From Plasmodium coatneyi (taxonomy: Eukaryota > Apicomplexa > Aconoidasida > Haemosporida > Plasmodiidae): a DNA stretch of 64,000 bases. The notes beneath the pieces were generated by a model, which had not been told where the DNA came from, did not search any database, and saw only the letters and a program-made list of their open reading frames with translations. Shown piece after piece: positions 12,901 to 22,138 of the stretch. The stretch is taken from contig NC_033567.1 of the NCBI RefSeq assembly GCF_001680005.1, positions 2,294,001 to 2,358,000 of the forward strand, written 5' to 3'. The first letter of the stretch is position 1. Each line of letters starts with the position of its first letter. The translations under genes and the position numbers were made by a program.

Positions 12901-15900
12901 AAAGGGAGAACACATCATGAGGAATAATAGCCCGCCAGATGCTGATATATCGGCCGTACGTCCAAGTGACAACCAAAGGATGACAAATGAGCGAGGATAT
13001 AACAATTTTACGAATGATGCCAATAAAAGCAAGCTAAAAAAAATGCTTGAAATTACGGATAAGCTAATTGGGAAGAAGTACAGGGGGATATCTTACGACC
13101 CCACCAGAAATGGATGGTCCACCTTTGTATATAAAAACGGCGTCAGGAGGAAAAAGTTTTTTTCCTCTTATAAATACGGAAACCTATTAGCTAAAAAGAA
13201 ATCCATAGAATGGAGACTAAAAAACTTAAGTCCAGATTCACATGCGTATGTGTTTTCTCTAAAAGCGAAGGAAGAATTTAATGCCATTTTGAATGATGGC
13301 TATGCAGATATCAACAATCTTAACTGTGACAGCAGAGATGGGGAAAACAACGGCAATAGCTCCAACAATAGGGACATACTCTATGTGAATGCTTTTATCA
13401 ACCTGTTTAATAGCTCCTCAGGAGGGAAGAAAGGTGAGCCAGATGTACCTGATGAACCGTTGTGCCGAATGGATAAATCGTCCTATGAAGAATGTGCAGA
13501 GGAGCTTACTCGAAAGGACGCACAAGATGGAAATGGACCAGGCAGTAGTGAGCATGCAAAGTCACTCGGTCATGCGAATGACAAAGTTGGAGGAGACATC
13601 GATGAGAACACGGATGGGGGGAATAAAGGGTGGAATGGTGGATGCGGTGATGCCCGCTTGAATGGCTGCGATGAGGCAGATGGCTGCCTACCCCCGAATG
13701 GAGATTTATTCGCTTATGAGAATTACTGTTCGATACTACTAAATGAGGAGGAAGCCTCGAGAAGTGAACCAAATGGGAGGGAAGCAAAAAATGACCCAAC
13801 CTGCAATAATGTGCAAAAGGACAAAGTGGACAATTTAAATGGCGCTGCGGGAGGGGAGATTCCAGATCAGACAGCGCATTTCCAAATTGTAAATGGACAA
13901 AACGAGGAACTGACAAAATTTCCGCATTCAAATGATGTGTCCGCTGAACATTGTGCCGCACTTCCTAAGGAGGGAATAGACCCACGCCTTCCCATTGGAG
14001 ATAACTACGCAGTTGCGCGATGTGGGAATAGAAAAAAGAGAAAAAGGAATATCTTAAAAGGTGAAGGGAAGAACCCTATAGGGGAAGGCGAACCAGACGT
14101 AACAGGAACGGGTGAAAACTTCAGAAGTACGTACGCCGGACGTGATGCTTCAGCGGGTGGTTGCAGCGACAGCAGCTGCAGTGACCCGTACGGAAGTGAC
14201 ACCCGCAGTTGCGATGACCAACTCGACGGCAACCGGATCGACGAGAATTTCAAAAGGTCGATGGACAGTAGCCTAACCCATACGATGGAGGGAATTCATT
14301 CCCCCTTTGAGGAAGAAGGGAATATCTGCAAAAATGGCAAAATCAGGTACAACAATTCGGAAGAGTCCCTTCAGTATGTAAAGGAGTGCATATCAAAAAA
14401 TATACATTTGAAAGGTTTTAGTTGTGGCAGTGGAGGAAAGGACAACAACAAGGTCGATACGCTTTATAATAACGTAGGGTGCTACCCAGATGGGAATAGA
14501 TTATCGAGTGGGCAGCCCCTTCTAAACGGTGTATTTCCCACTAGTGATGGTAGCGTTATGAAGACATTCTATCCCGTGGAATGTAAGAGCATTCCCCAGG
14601 AGCAGCTGATCGGTCAGATTGTTAATCCAGAAGAACGACAACACATGGATGGAAAGGAAAAGAATAATTTGTTCTCTGGGGAGATAACCCCTTTGGTTGA
14701 AGGTAACAGCGAAATGGAGAAGCAGGTTGTATTCCCCAGTGAGGAAACTGAGGGGAGATCCCCGAACGTGCTGGATTGTAGCATGAGAGGTGACTCCTTC
14801 AGGGGCACGCATGAAAATGGATCCCCAAATGGTACTACTGAAGTAGGCGCATCCCACCATGAGGGAGACCTTTTCGTAAAGAATAAACAGGCAAGTGATA
14901 AAAATTGTTTCCTCTACAAAGACACCCTCCTGAGGTACATGAACGAGTGTACCTGCACGGGGGAAGAAGAAAAAAATGTTTTCCTCCACTTTCTGAGGTT
15001 AACCCCTGAGTGGGTTCTCCTAGAACTAGACCAATTGGAAGAAAAGTACCATGCCTATTTCAGGAAAAAAATTGAATCATTTTATAAAGCCTACTTGGTT
15101 AAAATAAGCAATCAAAATGGTAATGACCTTAGGGAGGTACCAGAGGAAGGATCCTGTCGCTCAGCCAGTGGCATCCCCCCCAGACGTAATGAGTACCTTA
15201 GAGAACTTCAACTCATTTTTGATAAGAAATTGAATACCCTCTGGACATGCATGATTTTCCCTATAGATTTCCTCTACATATTAAACTATAAAATACTTAG
15301 AATTTTAAAAACCTTGAATAAAAAAAAGGTGCAAAGTGCTAAGCAAGAGAAAGACAAACAGTTGCAGTGTTCGTTGAAAGGGGTTAGCTTCATCAAGTAT
15401 AAAAGCGCATGGTGTTTTACCTATCTCGATTTGGATGATAAAAAAAAAGAAAAAATATTTCCTATTAATCATTATGGCTTTATGGAAGCAAAAACGCTAT
15501 CCATTCTGTACAGAAAAAGCTTTGTCCTACATCTAAGCAAAATGTATACCTTTTTGAGAAATATTTTGTCAAGGCATAAATTAGAATCGACCAGAAGCAT
15601 AAACATAAGTAAACTGATCAATCCCAAGTCAATAAATCAGTTCATCGACTATTATAAAAAGTATGAGGAGTTCCTCCTTTGCTATGGCAAAATTTTATAC
15701 TTCAATGAAAGCAAAAATATATTCCTATCGATGAAGGAGACGACGAAGAAGAGGGATGCTTTAAACTATGTGCCCCCCGAAATGAGACATAAAATGTCCG
15801 GAGAAATAGAACCCTTAAATCTAATAACCGTAACGAGAAATTATTTTTCCAAAAAATCACAAATGATCAAGTTCCCCAAGGGGGTAGTCTATCTGTCGGG

Positions 15901-17770
15901 CTACTTCCTATGGGTTCTACTATTCCTGAACCATAATAATAAAGAAGTAGTTATTTCCTTTTCGGCTAGGAAGTACTCTTTCGAAACAGCCAAAAGTAGA
16001 TGCTTCGAGTGCTACTACTTTCTGCTTTATAAGTACAAGTTCCGACCCATTAACATATCAGGCGTTATAGACCTTATCCTGGAAACCGATTTAGAGTGTA
16101 AAAATTACAACCTGCTGGATTACGAAGCGGAAAAAATAATGCCGCTAGATTGTTTGTTCTATTTTTTTGCCCCTTCAAATTATGTGCTTCAAAATGGGGT
16201 TATTTATAAAAGGCTTCTTCTTGATCAGCACAACCGGGAGGGGTACCTCTGGAGGGAGGAATACAACTCCCTTTTCCCCAGTGAGTATGTCTCCTTGGAC
16301 ACCTTTCAGAGGTACGAGATTGAAGACGACTATTTCGTGGCAACGAATGAGGTGGATGTTCCACTGAACGGGTGTATGGAAAGCGGTGCTGAAGTGGTTA
16401 CACAGGATAACCTACTTAACGATGCAGAAGCAGGAGCGCAGAGGAAGTACTCCCCCTTTGAGTTCCCATCCCTACCACAACACCAAGCGGCCTGCTACAC
16501 ATACCATCCAATAGAACATAACGAAGGTAATGAATACCCAGCGAAAAAGCATCACCCCTCAGTGGACGACTTGCTGCTTTGTGACCACATGGAACAGGAG
16601 AAGAAGGACATCCCCCTTTACTTTACGGACGACGAAAATGGAAAAATGATACGTCTGAAAAGGGGGGATAGGTACCTGGGGAGAAGTTTCAAACGGGGGA
16701 ATTACACAAATTGGGGGGACTCACCGGAGGAGTACCACCTTGGCAGTGACAGCGGTGGCGATGAAGAAGCTGCTCCAGAACAAGCGATAAAGGAGGAGGA
16801 GAAGAAAACCCATGGGGCATATGACCCAAGTGGTCCAAATAATGAAGACATCACAATGTGTCGAAGGGAAGGAGAAGGAATGACCAGCTGGGGGATGCAC
16901 CTCACGTGTGGAAATTCAAACGTGGGGAGTCTCCATGGAGGGCACAACATAGAAGAGGAACACCAAAGGGGGGGAAATTACCCCACAGTGAATGGTGCAA
17001 ATCGAAGGGGACAAAACGGACAAGTCAGTTCAGACACCATCGGCAGCTGTCACCACGAGGAAGGTGATTACCATTTGGGAAAAAAGGAAGAAAGAAATGG
17101 AGACGTGATTGAGCAAAATTTACACACAAAGGAGTATATAAACCATGAGCAAACTACACAAACAAATTTTATAAACAACGCAGAGTACTACAGAAACATT
17201 TTGAGTAAAAGCATTTTCCACTTCTTCGATAACAACATACAGGACGAATATTTAAAAAGGAATTATGACTCCCTGTTTAATAGTGAAGAGGAGAAAAATG
17301 TGGTGTTTAAAAAAATCAGCGAAAAGGAAGAACAGGTAGGAGTTTTCCTAATGCTTAATTGCCAGTGGCTTTCAGACTCCTTTGTTCATAACATACACCA
17401 GATCGAAACGAAGTACGCCGATATTTATTCTTTTGAAAATTATCTCAATACACGTGAAGAGGTCTTAAATTGGAAATGCGAAAAAAATTTTATTAGGGAC
17501 TGTGGGGATATTGCTAAGAAATGTCCTCGAGTTATTGGTGTTTATTATGATACACATACCCATGCCTGGGTCGTCAGTAGTACCTTTAATGGAAAGAGAC
17601 GGGATAAAAAATTTCTGGTAAAAACGTTTGGCTTTTTGCAAGCAAGGAAGATGGCCATCGAGTACAGGGAGAAGTGCCAGCAGCAGCGGGCCCTCTACCG
17701 GGCGAAGAACGTCCATGGGAAGAGAGTGTCTTACGTGGAGACGGATCAAATGGAAACAAATGAACAGTAA
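6980..17770 (+). CDS. AP2-HS: Giant ApiAP2 transcription factor, counterpart of AP2-HS (PF3D7_1342900)
   Basis: A single exon of 3596 codons. Three ApiAP2 DNA-binding domains are visible. D1 is at about residues 2034-2083 (core YRGISYDPTRNGW), D2 at about 2799-2850 (core KGVSFIKYKSAWCF), and D3 at about 3517-3568 (core IGVYYDTHTHAWVV), only about 30 residues from the C-terminus. A helical, Leu/Ile-rich block at about 760-882 looks like the ACDC domain found in many ApiAP2 proteins. The rest is Asn/Ser/Gly-rich low-complexity sequence with a basic cluster (NRKKRKRN) near residue 2350 that could be a nuclear signal. In P. falciparum the gene in this position, next to PMT and PEPCK, is AP2-HS, which activates hsp70-1 and related chaperone genes on heat shock. 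That function is inferred here from synteny and architecture. A further degenerate AP2-like segment at about 2968-3012 is discussed separately. The start follows an A-rich leader and is the first in-frame ATG. Confidence 0.93.
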   Translation: MKERLNEGEEIIMHSGEEVHPSVSTKGQHIHEPTSFDKKAVNFNHMAHANYPFLLHTSDKGGSLEWNSQNAPYVNLASAYDPTMGLSISHPSGDKQSQIRQSNHESCMKSPMSNTPINTSNMAVTNGAGLNPNNGNFCTAMYSGGIPEKKESQKGYIGEDKNRSSKQNPLTPMKKNPTSVISYRNGMNTNRMRNATSGGSFTPNKNVQNGEADNLMIHQSRINHVQQDGLVGDKDETSTLLPVNNNSSDCLASMLSNGPEGYIQSVPTNYQMGWTCSNEWGEIQTQGVPPSVNNPNKQTYGISPLNSSTTSVPHNPCASHNFQFDKSSSANGGHLPSGVNFNNHPTSSLWYHPDGHHIGSRTNSIYLNGDMMKIPTSEDLHVIPPNGSTTSSGSYHVSGEGTNQINNPNGRKELLADQWRNEERLTKQANRTSYRIRRKVDSSRTGESYEMRSSEYEPTGQCHLQQGQPKFASSEGCIYPSGTPLINTCGSFPVRSTIREDDNFNTHMGSRQDGQPMGPPQGKIQFEEQMDNTYSIVKNPLTVNRMVRANNSTPVISNNLINSSCAPFVNNPVQNCQHLEERRFFPIKGNYCMGSIESPYPFGGNQMEDLSSFMKLYNNGNTEDDTEMSAWSTRGGYPQKEVLNSHMSNTKESHSSLIRSSGDGDATLHMCSSPGVNNMPQRSISSCSRQLSLLDSPNGVNNEQEETLQRQNMYDLYVQSLLNGVSGVTNPNGQRGERNDQLVLFNLKNMRSRITGKTPQMANNYLSYLDHYIASLRLLYNKLLSNRNLIFILAKEVFAPKRKRDKKKYSDDKAPTFDSKHSYVQELLAALLPQPPVFPPFEIWIYMGKKNASQLHKLHLTIYIIYQKIICNISNILLKINNDMVSYAGKNKFSKRNGTDSLNDYVNDNKGEGVKRSDSPFLSATKGEDPLGGFDSREYVAKREEGTFHVEDVDYLIDKADAVDSVNSIDAMCIPVEPERETIYNRRPSQMKENESNIHKGDIPRKCLFRIDQKLDMMMASIDNISKMMKLATKGDGRNSSKDPSVDSPDGENKPIDVGEDGNNIQQDEKSGLEKEGKMVKHAERVSEDISPSGCQSAHISINPKDGQIVAYDEVKSTDGPLLEKVTKLNYSNCLEKDNPVKLLNELKYELRNVYNEIRSLKRHHSYYLSSGNNGEEESSLELVNPNDDNGDDYGIPRDGSAVSNMKIKEADETCLLNDFLYSQSERSNPLVNAQTGDYYSCGSKKNEKKIKLKKQNELLNSLINSSICSNEQINKDIIYDLKYTDDIFKKLLFLCRNFYTNLSEYKDYALEPFQENEMGLTNLGHVNSFGYMDNQAFFPMKPLPPSGELPPRVDLPEGKDHPPMCKENGHIDPHSIEQVNGHPVKAEDDTSNVAPIIGSGGGDEDVNSGEETLLSDDQVGSTNLANYGRYTNLGGVCMYDASECSTTKSQDDLRGRNNPPWVELPMEKKEDKEGAHEVDSFFAKLDNQEELMEVCGETPQRVILQMGEMDNYAAAYNRGRNGDVLYSPFSKATNGDYAQMEVGFSSIADNVDDSGAVHAPAGTLFSTTQNGFNYSYPNEQHRGHAYSDIRSSFIRDTSHVNSEHPYVQRAIVSEGSVGSVGGPYVLVKDTEEITKQGTYMNNSYVQNDLGTAKNSSYLLSSAQNMYYPNEDNLPIGFENTEGQVRNDCAKYEPSVSNAYAVNTSGNMKIDDSSQRFSTPMTRCLNADGSYVRGDVMGNCLQVPHSVSHKNQQFGMFNCVAANRLAPTDTDLANHNGINGSVGYYTDESALPSMFTFQGVQNSFQNGAGKNDIRSDQFATNEATNNFTNSSDAGMINQFSHNDTPSMNMHHVDNVLHSKPTYRTTEEGNTFKDALNEGENFTEKIYSHNGNYFNNAELRDTIEDVSDNEVNSGGNPNLGEDENTFDEGSSYFLKNGVITSDLSDHWKVRSNFANNLNRVKSESWNGEDINVSNLKGEHIMRNNSPPDADISAVRPSDNQRMTNERGYNNFTNDANKSKLKKMLEITDKLIGKKYRGISYDPTRNGWSTFVYKNGVRRKKFFSSYKYGNLLAKKKSIEWRLKNLSPDSHAYVFSLKAKEEFNAILNDGYADINNLNCDSRDGENNGNSSNNRDILYVNAFINLFNSSSGGKKGEPDVPDEPLCRMDKSSYEECAEELTRKDAQDGNGPGSSEHAKSLGHANDKVGGDIDENTDGGNKGWNGGCGDARLNGCDEADGCLPPNGDLFAYENYCSILLNEEEASRSEPNGREAKNDPTCNNVQKDKVDNLNGAAGGEIPDQTAHFQIVNGQNEELTKFPHSNDVSAEHCAALPKEGIDPRLPIGDNYAVARCGNRKKRKRNILKGEGKNPIGEGEPDVTGTGENFRSTYAGRDASAGGCSDSSCSDPYGSDTRSCDDQLDGNRIDENFKRSMDSSLTHTMEGIHSPFEEEGNICKNGKIRYNNSEESLQYVKECISKNIHLKGFSCGSGGKDNNKVDTLYNNVGCYPDGNRLSSGQPLLNGVFPTSDGSVMKTFYPVECKSIPQEQLIGQIVNPEERQHMDGKEKNNLFSGEITPLVEGNSEMEKQVVFPSEETEGRSPNVLDCSMRGDSFRGTHENGSPNGTTEVGASHHEGDLFVKNKQASDKNCFLYKDTLLRYMNECTCTGEEEKNVFLHFLRLTPEWVLLELDQLEEKYHAYFRKKIESFYKAYLVKISNQNGNDLREVPEEGSCRSASGIPPRRNEYLRELQLIFDKKLNTLWTCMIFPIDFLYILNYKILRILKTLNKKKVQSAKQEKDKQLQCSLKGVSFIKYKSAWCFTYLDLDDKKKEKIFPINHYGFMEAKTLSILYRKSFVLHLSKMYTFLRNILSRHKLESTRSINISKLINPKSINQFIDYYKKYEEFLLCYGKILYFNESKNIFLSMKETTKKRDALNYVPPEMRHKMSGEIEPLNLITVTRNYFSKKSQMIKFPKGVVYLSGYFLWVLLFLNHNNKEVVISFSARKYSFETAKSRCFECYYFLLYKYKFRPINISGVIDLILETDLECKNYNLLDYEAEKIMPLDCLFYFFAPSNYVLQNGVIYKRLLLDQHNREGYLWREEYNSLFPSEYVSLDTFQRYEIEDDYFVATNEVDVPLNGCMESGAEVVTQDNLLNDAEAGAQRKYSPFEFPSLPQHQAACYTYHPIEHNEGNEYPAKKHHPSVDDLLLCDHMEQEKKDIPLYFTDDENGKMIRLKRGDRYLGRSFKRGNYTNWGDSPEEYHLGSDSGGDEEAAPEQAIKEEEKKTHGAYDPSGPNNEDITMCRREGEGMTSWGMHLTCGNSNVGSLHGGHNIEEEHQRGGNYPTVNGANRRGQNGQVSSDTIGSCHHEEGDYHLGKKEERNGDVIEQNLHTKEYINHEQTTQTNFINNAEYYRNILSKSIFHFFDNNIQDEYLKRNYDSLFNSEEEKNVVFKKISEKEEQVGVFLMLNCQWLSDSFVHNIHQIETKYADIYSFENYLNTREEVLNWKCEKNFIRDCGDIAKKCPRVIGVYYDTHTHAWVVSSTFNGKRRDKKFLVKTFGFLQARKMAIEYREKCQQQRALYRAKNVHGKRVSYVETDQMETNEQ

Positions 17771-18474
17771 AAGCAAAAGCGCAACTGCTGCTTTGGCATA
17801 TCCGTCCTTTGCAAATGCACTTTGAAACATTCTTCGATAAGAACGCACGCCATGTTTGTACCTTCCCTGTGCAGTTTCTTGTTCGTTTTCGAGAGAAAAA
17901 AAAAATTCATTTCACCTGTTGTGCATTTCACGTGTAGGTATATATATGTGTTCATTTGTGTCTCCTTTTTTGGCGCAGTTGGAAATGAACCCCGCATGTT
18001 TTTCAGGGCACCTCCTCTAATTGAAATAATTCCTTTTTTACCCATCGGCGGTGCCAACAAACGATGGACAGCTCCAACTGCCACGAACCCATGTGCGTAC
18101 TAATCTTTTGGTAACCCCCACAACGTTAGAATGCCTTCTGTTCGTCTAATTAAAAGGTCGCATTCAGTGCAAGTATTTGCTGCTTCAGTTTATTGTTAAG
18201 ATGGAAAGAAGGGAAAGATGTGCAGCGCGCGCAGGTGTACAAATGGCTGCTTGTTCGTGGTCACCTGGGGATGTATAGCTGCAACAGTAGGGACATCCCT
18301 ATGTAGCAAGATGGCCCAACATGGGCGTAAAAAGTAGTAGCGAAAATAAAAAAAAAAAAAGTGATACGTTCCAACGTGCGAAAAAAATGAGAGCGCCCGG
18401 GAGCCCGTCCAATTGCATGAAATACCAGCGCAGATGTAACAGGTGAAGCGACGATTTCCCTGCTATATGGACGC
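17771..18474. other. Convergent spacer between the ApiAP2 gene and PEPCK
   Basis: Both neighbours end toward this stretch. I see no gene in it, only short overlapping frames and a few A runs (17898-17906, 18348-18360). It should contain the 3' untranslated regions of both genes. Confidence 0.5.
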
Positions 18475-20271
18475 CTAAAGGGTGGGTCCACCGGAAAGGA
18501 TGTCCGGACCCGCCTTATCCGTGAATAACTTAAAATTGTTGATAAACTCCCTGGCCAAGTTTTGGAGGTTTTTCATGTAATCCTCCTTGTCCTTCCATCC
18601 AACGAGGGGGTCTAAAACTTCCTCAGGAATACCCTCCACGCGGGCAGGAATATTAAAGTTAAAAATGGGGGTCTTCTTATACTCTACATCGATAAGCTTA
18701 TTCTCGTGTATGCAGTCTACCAACATTCGCGTGTACTTTAGTGGAATTCGTTGTCCATTCTTCGAACCGTAGGATCCATAAATCCAGCCAGTATTTAACA
18801 ACCATACATTGGCCTTATGTTTCTGATATTTTTCCGCTAACATTTTAGCATAAACCATAGGATGGTGTGCCAAAAAAGGAGCAGCATAGCATGAGGAGAA
18901 AGTCGCTGTTGGCATGAGGACGTCACTTTCCGTACCTGCCATTTTGCTCGTATACCCACTAACAAAATGGTACATCATTTGGTATACATCTAACTTGGAA
19001 AGTGGAGGAATAACTCCAAAGGCATCACAGGTTAGGAGAATAATATTCTGCGGATGTGCATTCACATACGCTGGAATTTTGGCGTTTTCAATGTAGGATA
19101 GGGGATAGGCGCATCGTGTGTTCTCCGTTATTGAGCAGTTATTATAGTCTACCTCCCTGGTGACTGGATCCATAACTACATTTTCGAGAATAGCACCAAA
19201 TTTAATCGCTTTATATATTTCCGGTTCTTGTTTCTTTGAAAGGCCCTTACATTTTGCATAACATCCACCTTCTATGTTAAATATCCCATCGTCTGTCCAT
19301 ACATGTTCGTCATCCCCTAGGAGATACCTATTCGCATCAGCAGACAGGGTTGTCTTCCCCGTGCCTGACAACCCGAAGAATAAAGTCACGTCGTTCTTCT
19401 TCCCAATATTGCACGATGAATGTAACGGTAACTTCCCTTCTAAGGGCATTTTATACATAAACAAGGTTAGGATACCTTTCTTCATCTCACCAGCGTATTG
19501 GGTTCCTAAAATGATCATATTCATTGCACCGAAATTTATGATGACCGACGTTTGGCTAGACATTCCATCGGTTAATCTGTTCGAAGGGAAATCTCCAGCG
19601 TTGTATATAATAAAGTCTGGAATAAAGTTCTGTATTTCTTCCACATTTTTTGGAGGTATAAGCATATTTAGCATGTACAATGCGTGGTATGCCCTGGAGG
19701 TGATAACTCTGACTTTTATTCTACACTTTTCATCCCACCCTGCATAGGCATCTATTACATAAAGGTTTGGTTGCAAGTTTAAATAATCTATCGCTCTGCC
19801 TTTATTTATTTCGTAGGATTTTTCCTTCAAGGGGATGTTTACGTTCCCCCACCAAATGTTTTCCTCTGAGGAACTCTCCTTCACAATCCTCTTATCCGAT
19901 GGAGACCTCCCTGTTTTTTCTCCAGATATACAACACAACGCTCCCGTACTTGTTATAAACGAATTGGATTCATATTTCAATGCCATTTCGTACAAAAACG
20001 CTGGAGTTGAATTGTGGTGTATTCTGTTCACATGCAATCCCAACTCATGCACCTCTTCATTAAATTTACTTTCCTGTTCTTGACTTAACGTGAGGATATC
20101 CTTCGAGCTCATGATCGGTCCCACCGGTTTACTGTACACCAGGTTCCTCCTCACCTCCTCGATTATTACCTTTTTCATGTCCTCCATTTTTTCTGCCAAA
20201 TCGTAATCTGATGACTTGTCTATCGACTTCCTCAGTGTGTTTTCCACGGATGATACTACGTTATCAATCAT
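18475..20271 (-). CDS. PEPCK: ATP-dependent phosphoenolpyruvate carboxykinase
   Basis: An intact single-exon gene of 598 aa, near the usual length for the ATP-type (pckA) family. The enzyme interconverts oxaloacetate plus ATP with phosphoenolpyruvate, CO2 and ADP, linking the mitochondrial TCA cycle with glycolytic intermediates. In Plasmodium it matters mostly in sexual and mosquito stages. The N-terminal substrate-binding motif CISGEKTGRSPSDKR lies at about residues 113-127. The ATP-type P-loop, FGLSGTGKTTLSA, is at about 297-309. It is followed by the kinase-2 / metal motif DDEHVWTDDGIFNIEGG with its paired aspartates. The presence of this P-loop form, rather than the GTP-type signature, sets the cofactor class. 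The first ATG gives a short, charged N-terminus with no clear signal or transit peptide, consistent with a cytosolic enzyme. Confidence 0.96.
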   Translation of the reverse strand: MIDNVVSSVENTLRKSIDKSSDYDLAEKMEDMKKVIIEEVRRNLVYSKPVGPIMSSKDILTLSQEQESKFNEEVHELGLHVNRIHHNSTPAFLYEMALKYESNSFITSTGALCCISGEKTGRSPSDKRIVKESSSEENIWWGNVNIPLKEKSYEINKGRAIDYLNLQPNLYVIDAYAGWDEKCRIKVRVITSRAYHALYMLNMLIPPKNVEEIQNFIPDFIIYNAGDFPSNRLTDGMSSQTSVIINFGAMNMIILGTQYAGEMKKGILTLFMYKMPLEGKLPLHSSCNIGKKNDVTLFFGLSGTGKTTLSADANRYLLGDDEHVWTDDGIFNIEGGCYAKCKGLSKKQEPEIYKAIKFGAILENVVMDPVTREVDYNNCSITENTRCAYPLSYIENAKIPAYVNAHPQNIILLTCDAFGVIPPLSKLDVYQMMYHFVSGYTSKMAGTESDVLMPTATFSSCYAAPFLAHHPMVYAKMLAEKYQKHKANVWLLNTGWIYGSYGSKNGQRIPLKYTRMLVDCIHENKLIDVEYKKTPIFNFNIPARVEGIPEEVLDPLVGWKDKEDYMKNLQNLAREFINNFKLFTDKAGPDILSGGPTL

Positions 20272-22138
20272 TTTGGCAGGTCCCTTTTGTCTATGGTAAT
20301 TTTTTTTTTTTAATTATTTTCTGTTCAACTGGGGAATGTAACGTGCGTGTGGGGGGGAAACTCCTCTCACTTCCGCATGTACATACAAACGTCTACGTAT
20401 ATAAACGTTGCTATATATGTATCTACACGAGTATGCTATCCTCGCGGGGCAACGGTGACGTGCAAGACGTACCACACAGCAGAGGGATTTTCTTAAATGG
20501 AAAAAAAATGCATGATGGGTTATCACTTGTGGGGATATTCCAAAGGAAGGCATTCAAAAAAAAAAAAAAAAAATGGGGGAAAAAAAAAAAAAAGCTCACA
20601 ATGCTCCGCAAGACCACAGTAATATGCCAAACATAACCCTACATTTACTCAAAGGTAACCTTATCAAAACGCCTAATTGTTCATATGTTTAAAAAAAAAT
20701 TCCTACACAGAAAAAATGCATAAATAAAATAAACGCATGCTTGCAAGTGTTTACTGTGCTGTAGAGTCATTACCACCACCTTTGCGAAAGCTTAGGAAAA
20801 TACGCAACTAGGGAACGAAGCAAAACGGGTCAACACCGTCACGGCGTAAAAAATCGAAAATGTTAAAAAAGGCAACAACGTATAAAAAGGAGCCAAAAGG
20901 GGAAAAACAGAACAATAAAAACGCAAAACCGCAAAAACGCCCACCAGATATATCTCATTTTTGTTGAATTTCCTTTTCGAAGAATTATTACCTTCGACCA
21001 AATTGTGCACGTTCGAGTTGTTATCTACCAACGGGGGGGGTGCGTTCTTAAAAGGGCACACCCGTGCGAAAAGGGGATGGGTGAAGTAACTCTTGACCGT
21101 TAACCGTTGACAATTGACAGTTCGACGTGCATTTTGTCGATCCTTGTTGGTCGCATTTTGGCACTGCGTGCATCGCCCCTCAAACGGGAAAATCGCGTTG
21201 CATTAATTGTGCATACTACGGATGGCTACCACTGGGTGACAACCATCAGTAGAGCGTGAAAAGTTTGGTTCTCTTTGAACACGCAAGAGTAGGTGAGAAA
21301 AAAACAGCGCCTATATTTTTTTCGAACATTTTTTTTTTCCCCCTTAATAGCGTAAATGTGTTTATCACACATATATGTTCGCTTCACGTAGTTACAACTG
21401 CATGCCCGCAGTTACATATAAGCGTTGCTGGGTTCCCTACATTTTTCCGTTGCCCCTTTTTCAAATTGTATATTATAGCCCTCATATAGTCGTCTCTCCC
21501 CACGGGGCGCAGCCAAAATTATATGCACTCCTCGTGGCAACCACAAAGCACGTATGCGCATGCGTATACCGTAACCATAATAAAAATATATATAAATGAC
21601 GGACGGCACCGTCGTCATTTTTTTACGTAACGGAAGCCCTATTAGGGGACCCACTTATAAAGCGGCACCATTTTTATCGTAAAAAAAATGCCATTTGGGC
21701 CCAAAAAAAAAAAAAAAAAATACAAATCGCTAATATCTGCGGCTGCGTAAAATTATATGTGGCGATAACGCTCGAAGGAAAAAAAAAAAAAAAAAAAAAA
21801 GGCATTACCAGTCGCATGGCAAATTTAAAAGATTTATGGCTTATCAGCTGCTGTCACTGGTAGGCTGTAATTTTTTTAAAATCATGAAACGGGAACCGAA
21901 CCAAAGTTCATAACTTATAAGTTAACCGTTTTAAAGCCAAGTAAAGGAAGAAAAAAAAACAAAAAAAACTTTGCAGCGGCATAATTGAGAATTAAACCAC
22001 CCAGTGTGAGCAAAAATACGCATAGTACATAATACATATATATATATAGCCAAAAGGGCGAAAATTATTTCCCTTCTCAGTACAGCTTTATCCCCAAAAT
22101 AAAGGTGAAAGTCTTACCAATCCAGCTGTTTAAGCAAA
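20272..22138. other. Divergent spacer between PEPCK and RPB12
   Basis: I see no coding sequence. The stretch carries A runs at about 20555-20572, 20580-20593, 21703-21720 and 21780-21800 and a (TA)n patch near 22037-22048. It must contain the promoters and leaders of PEPCK (leftward) and RPB12 (rightward). Confidence 0.5.
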
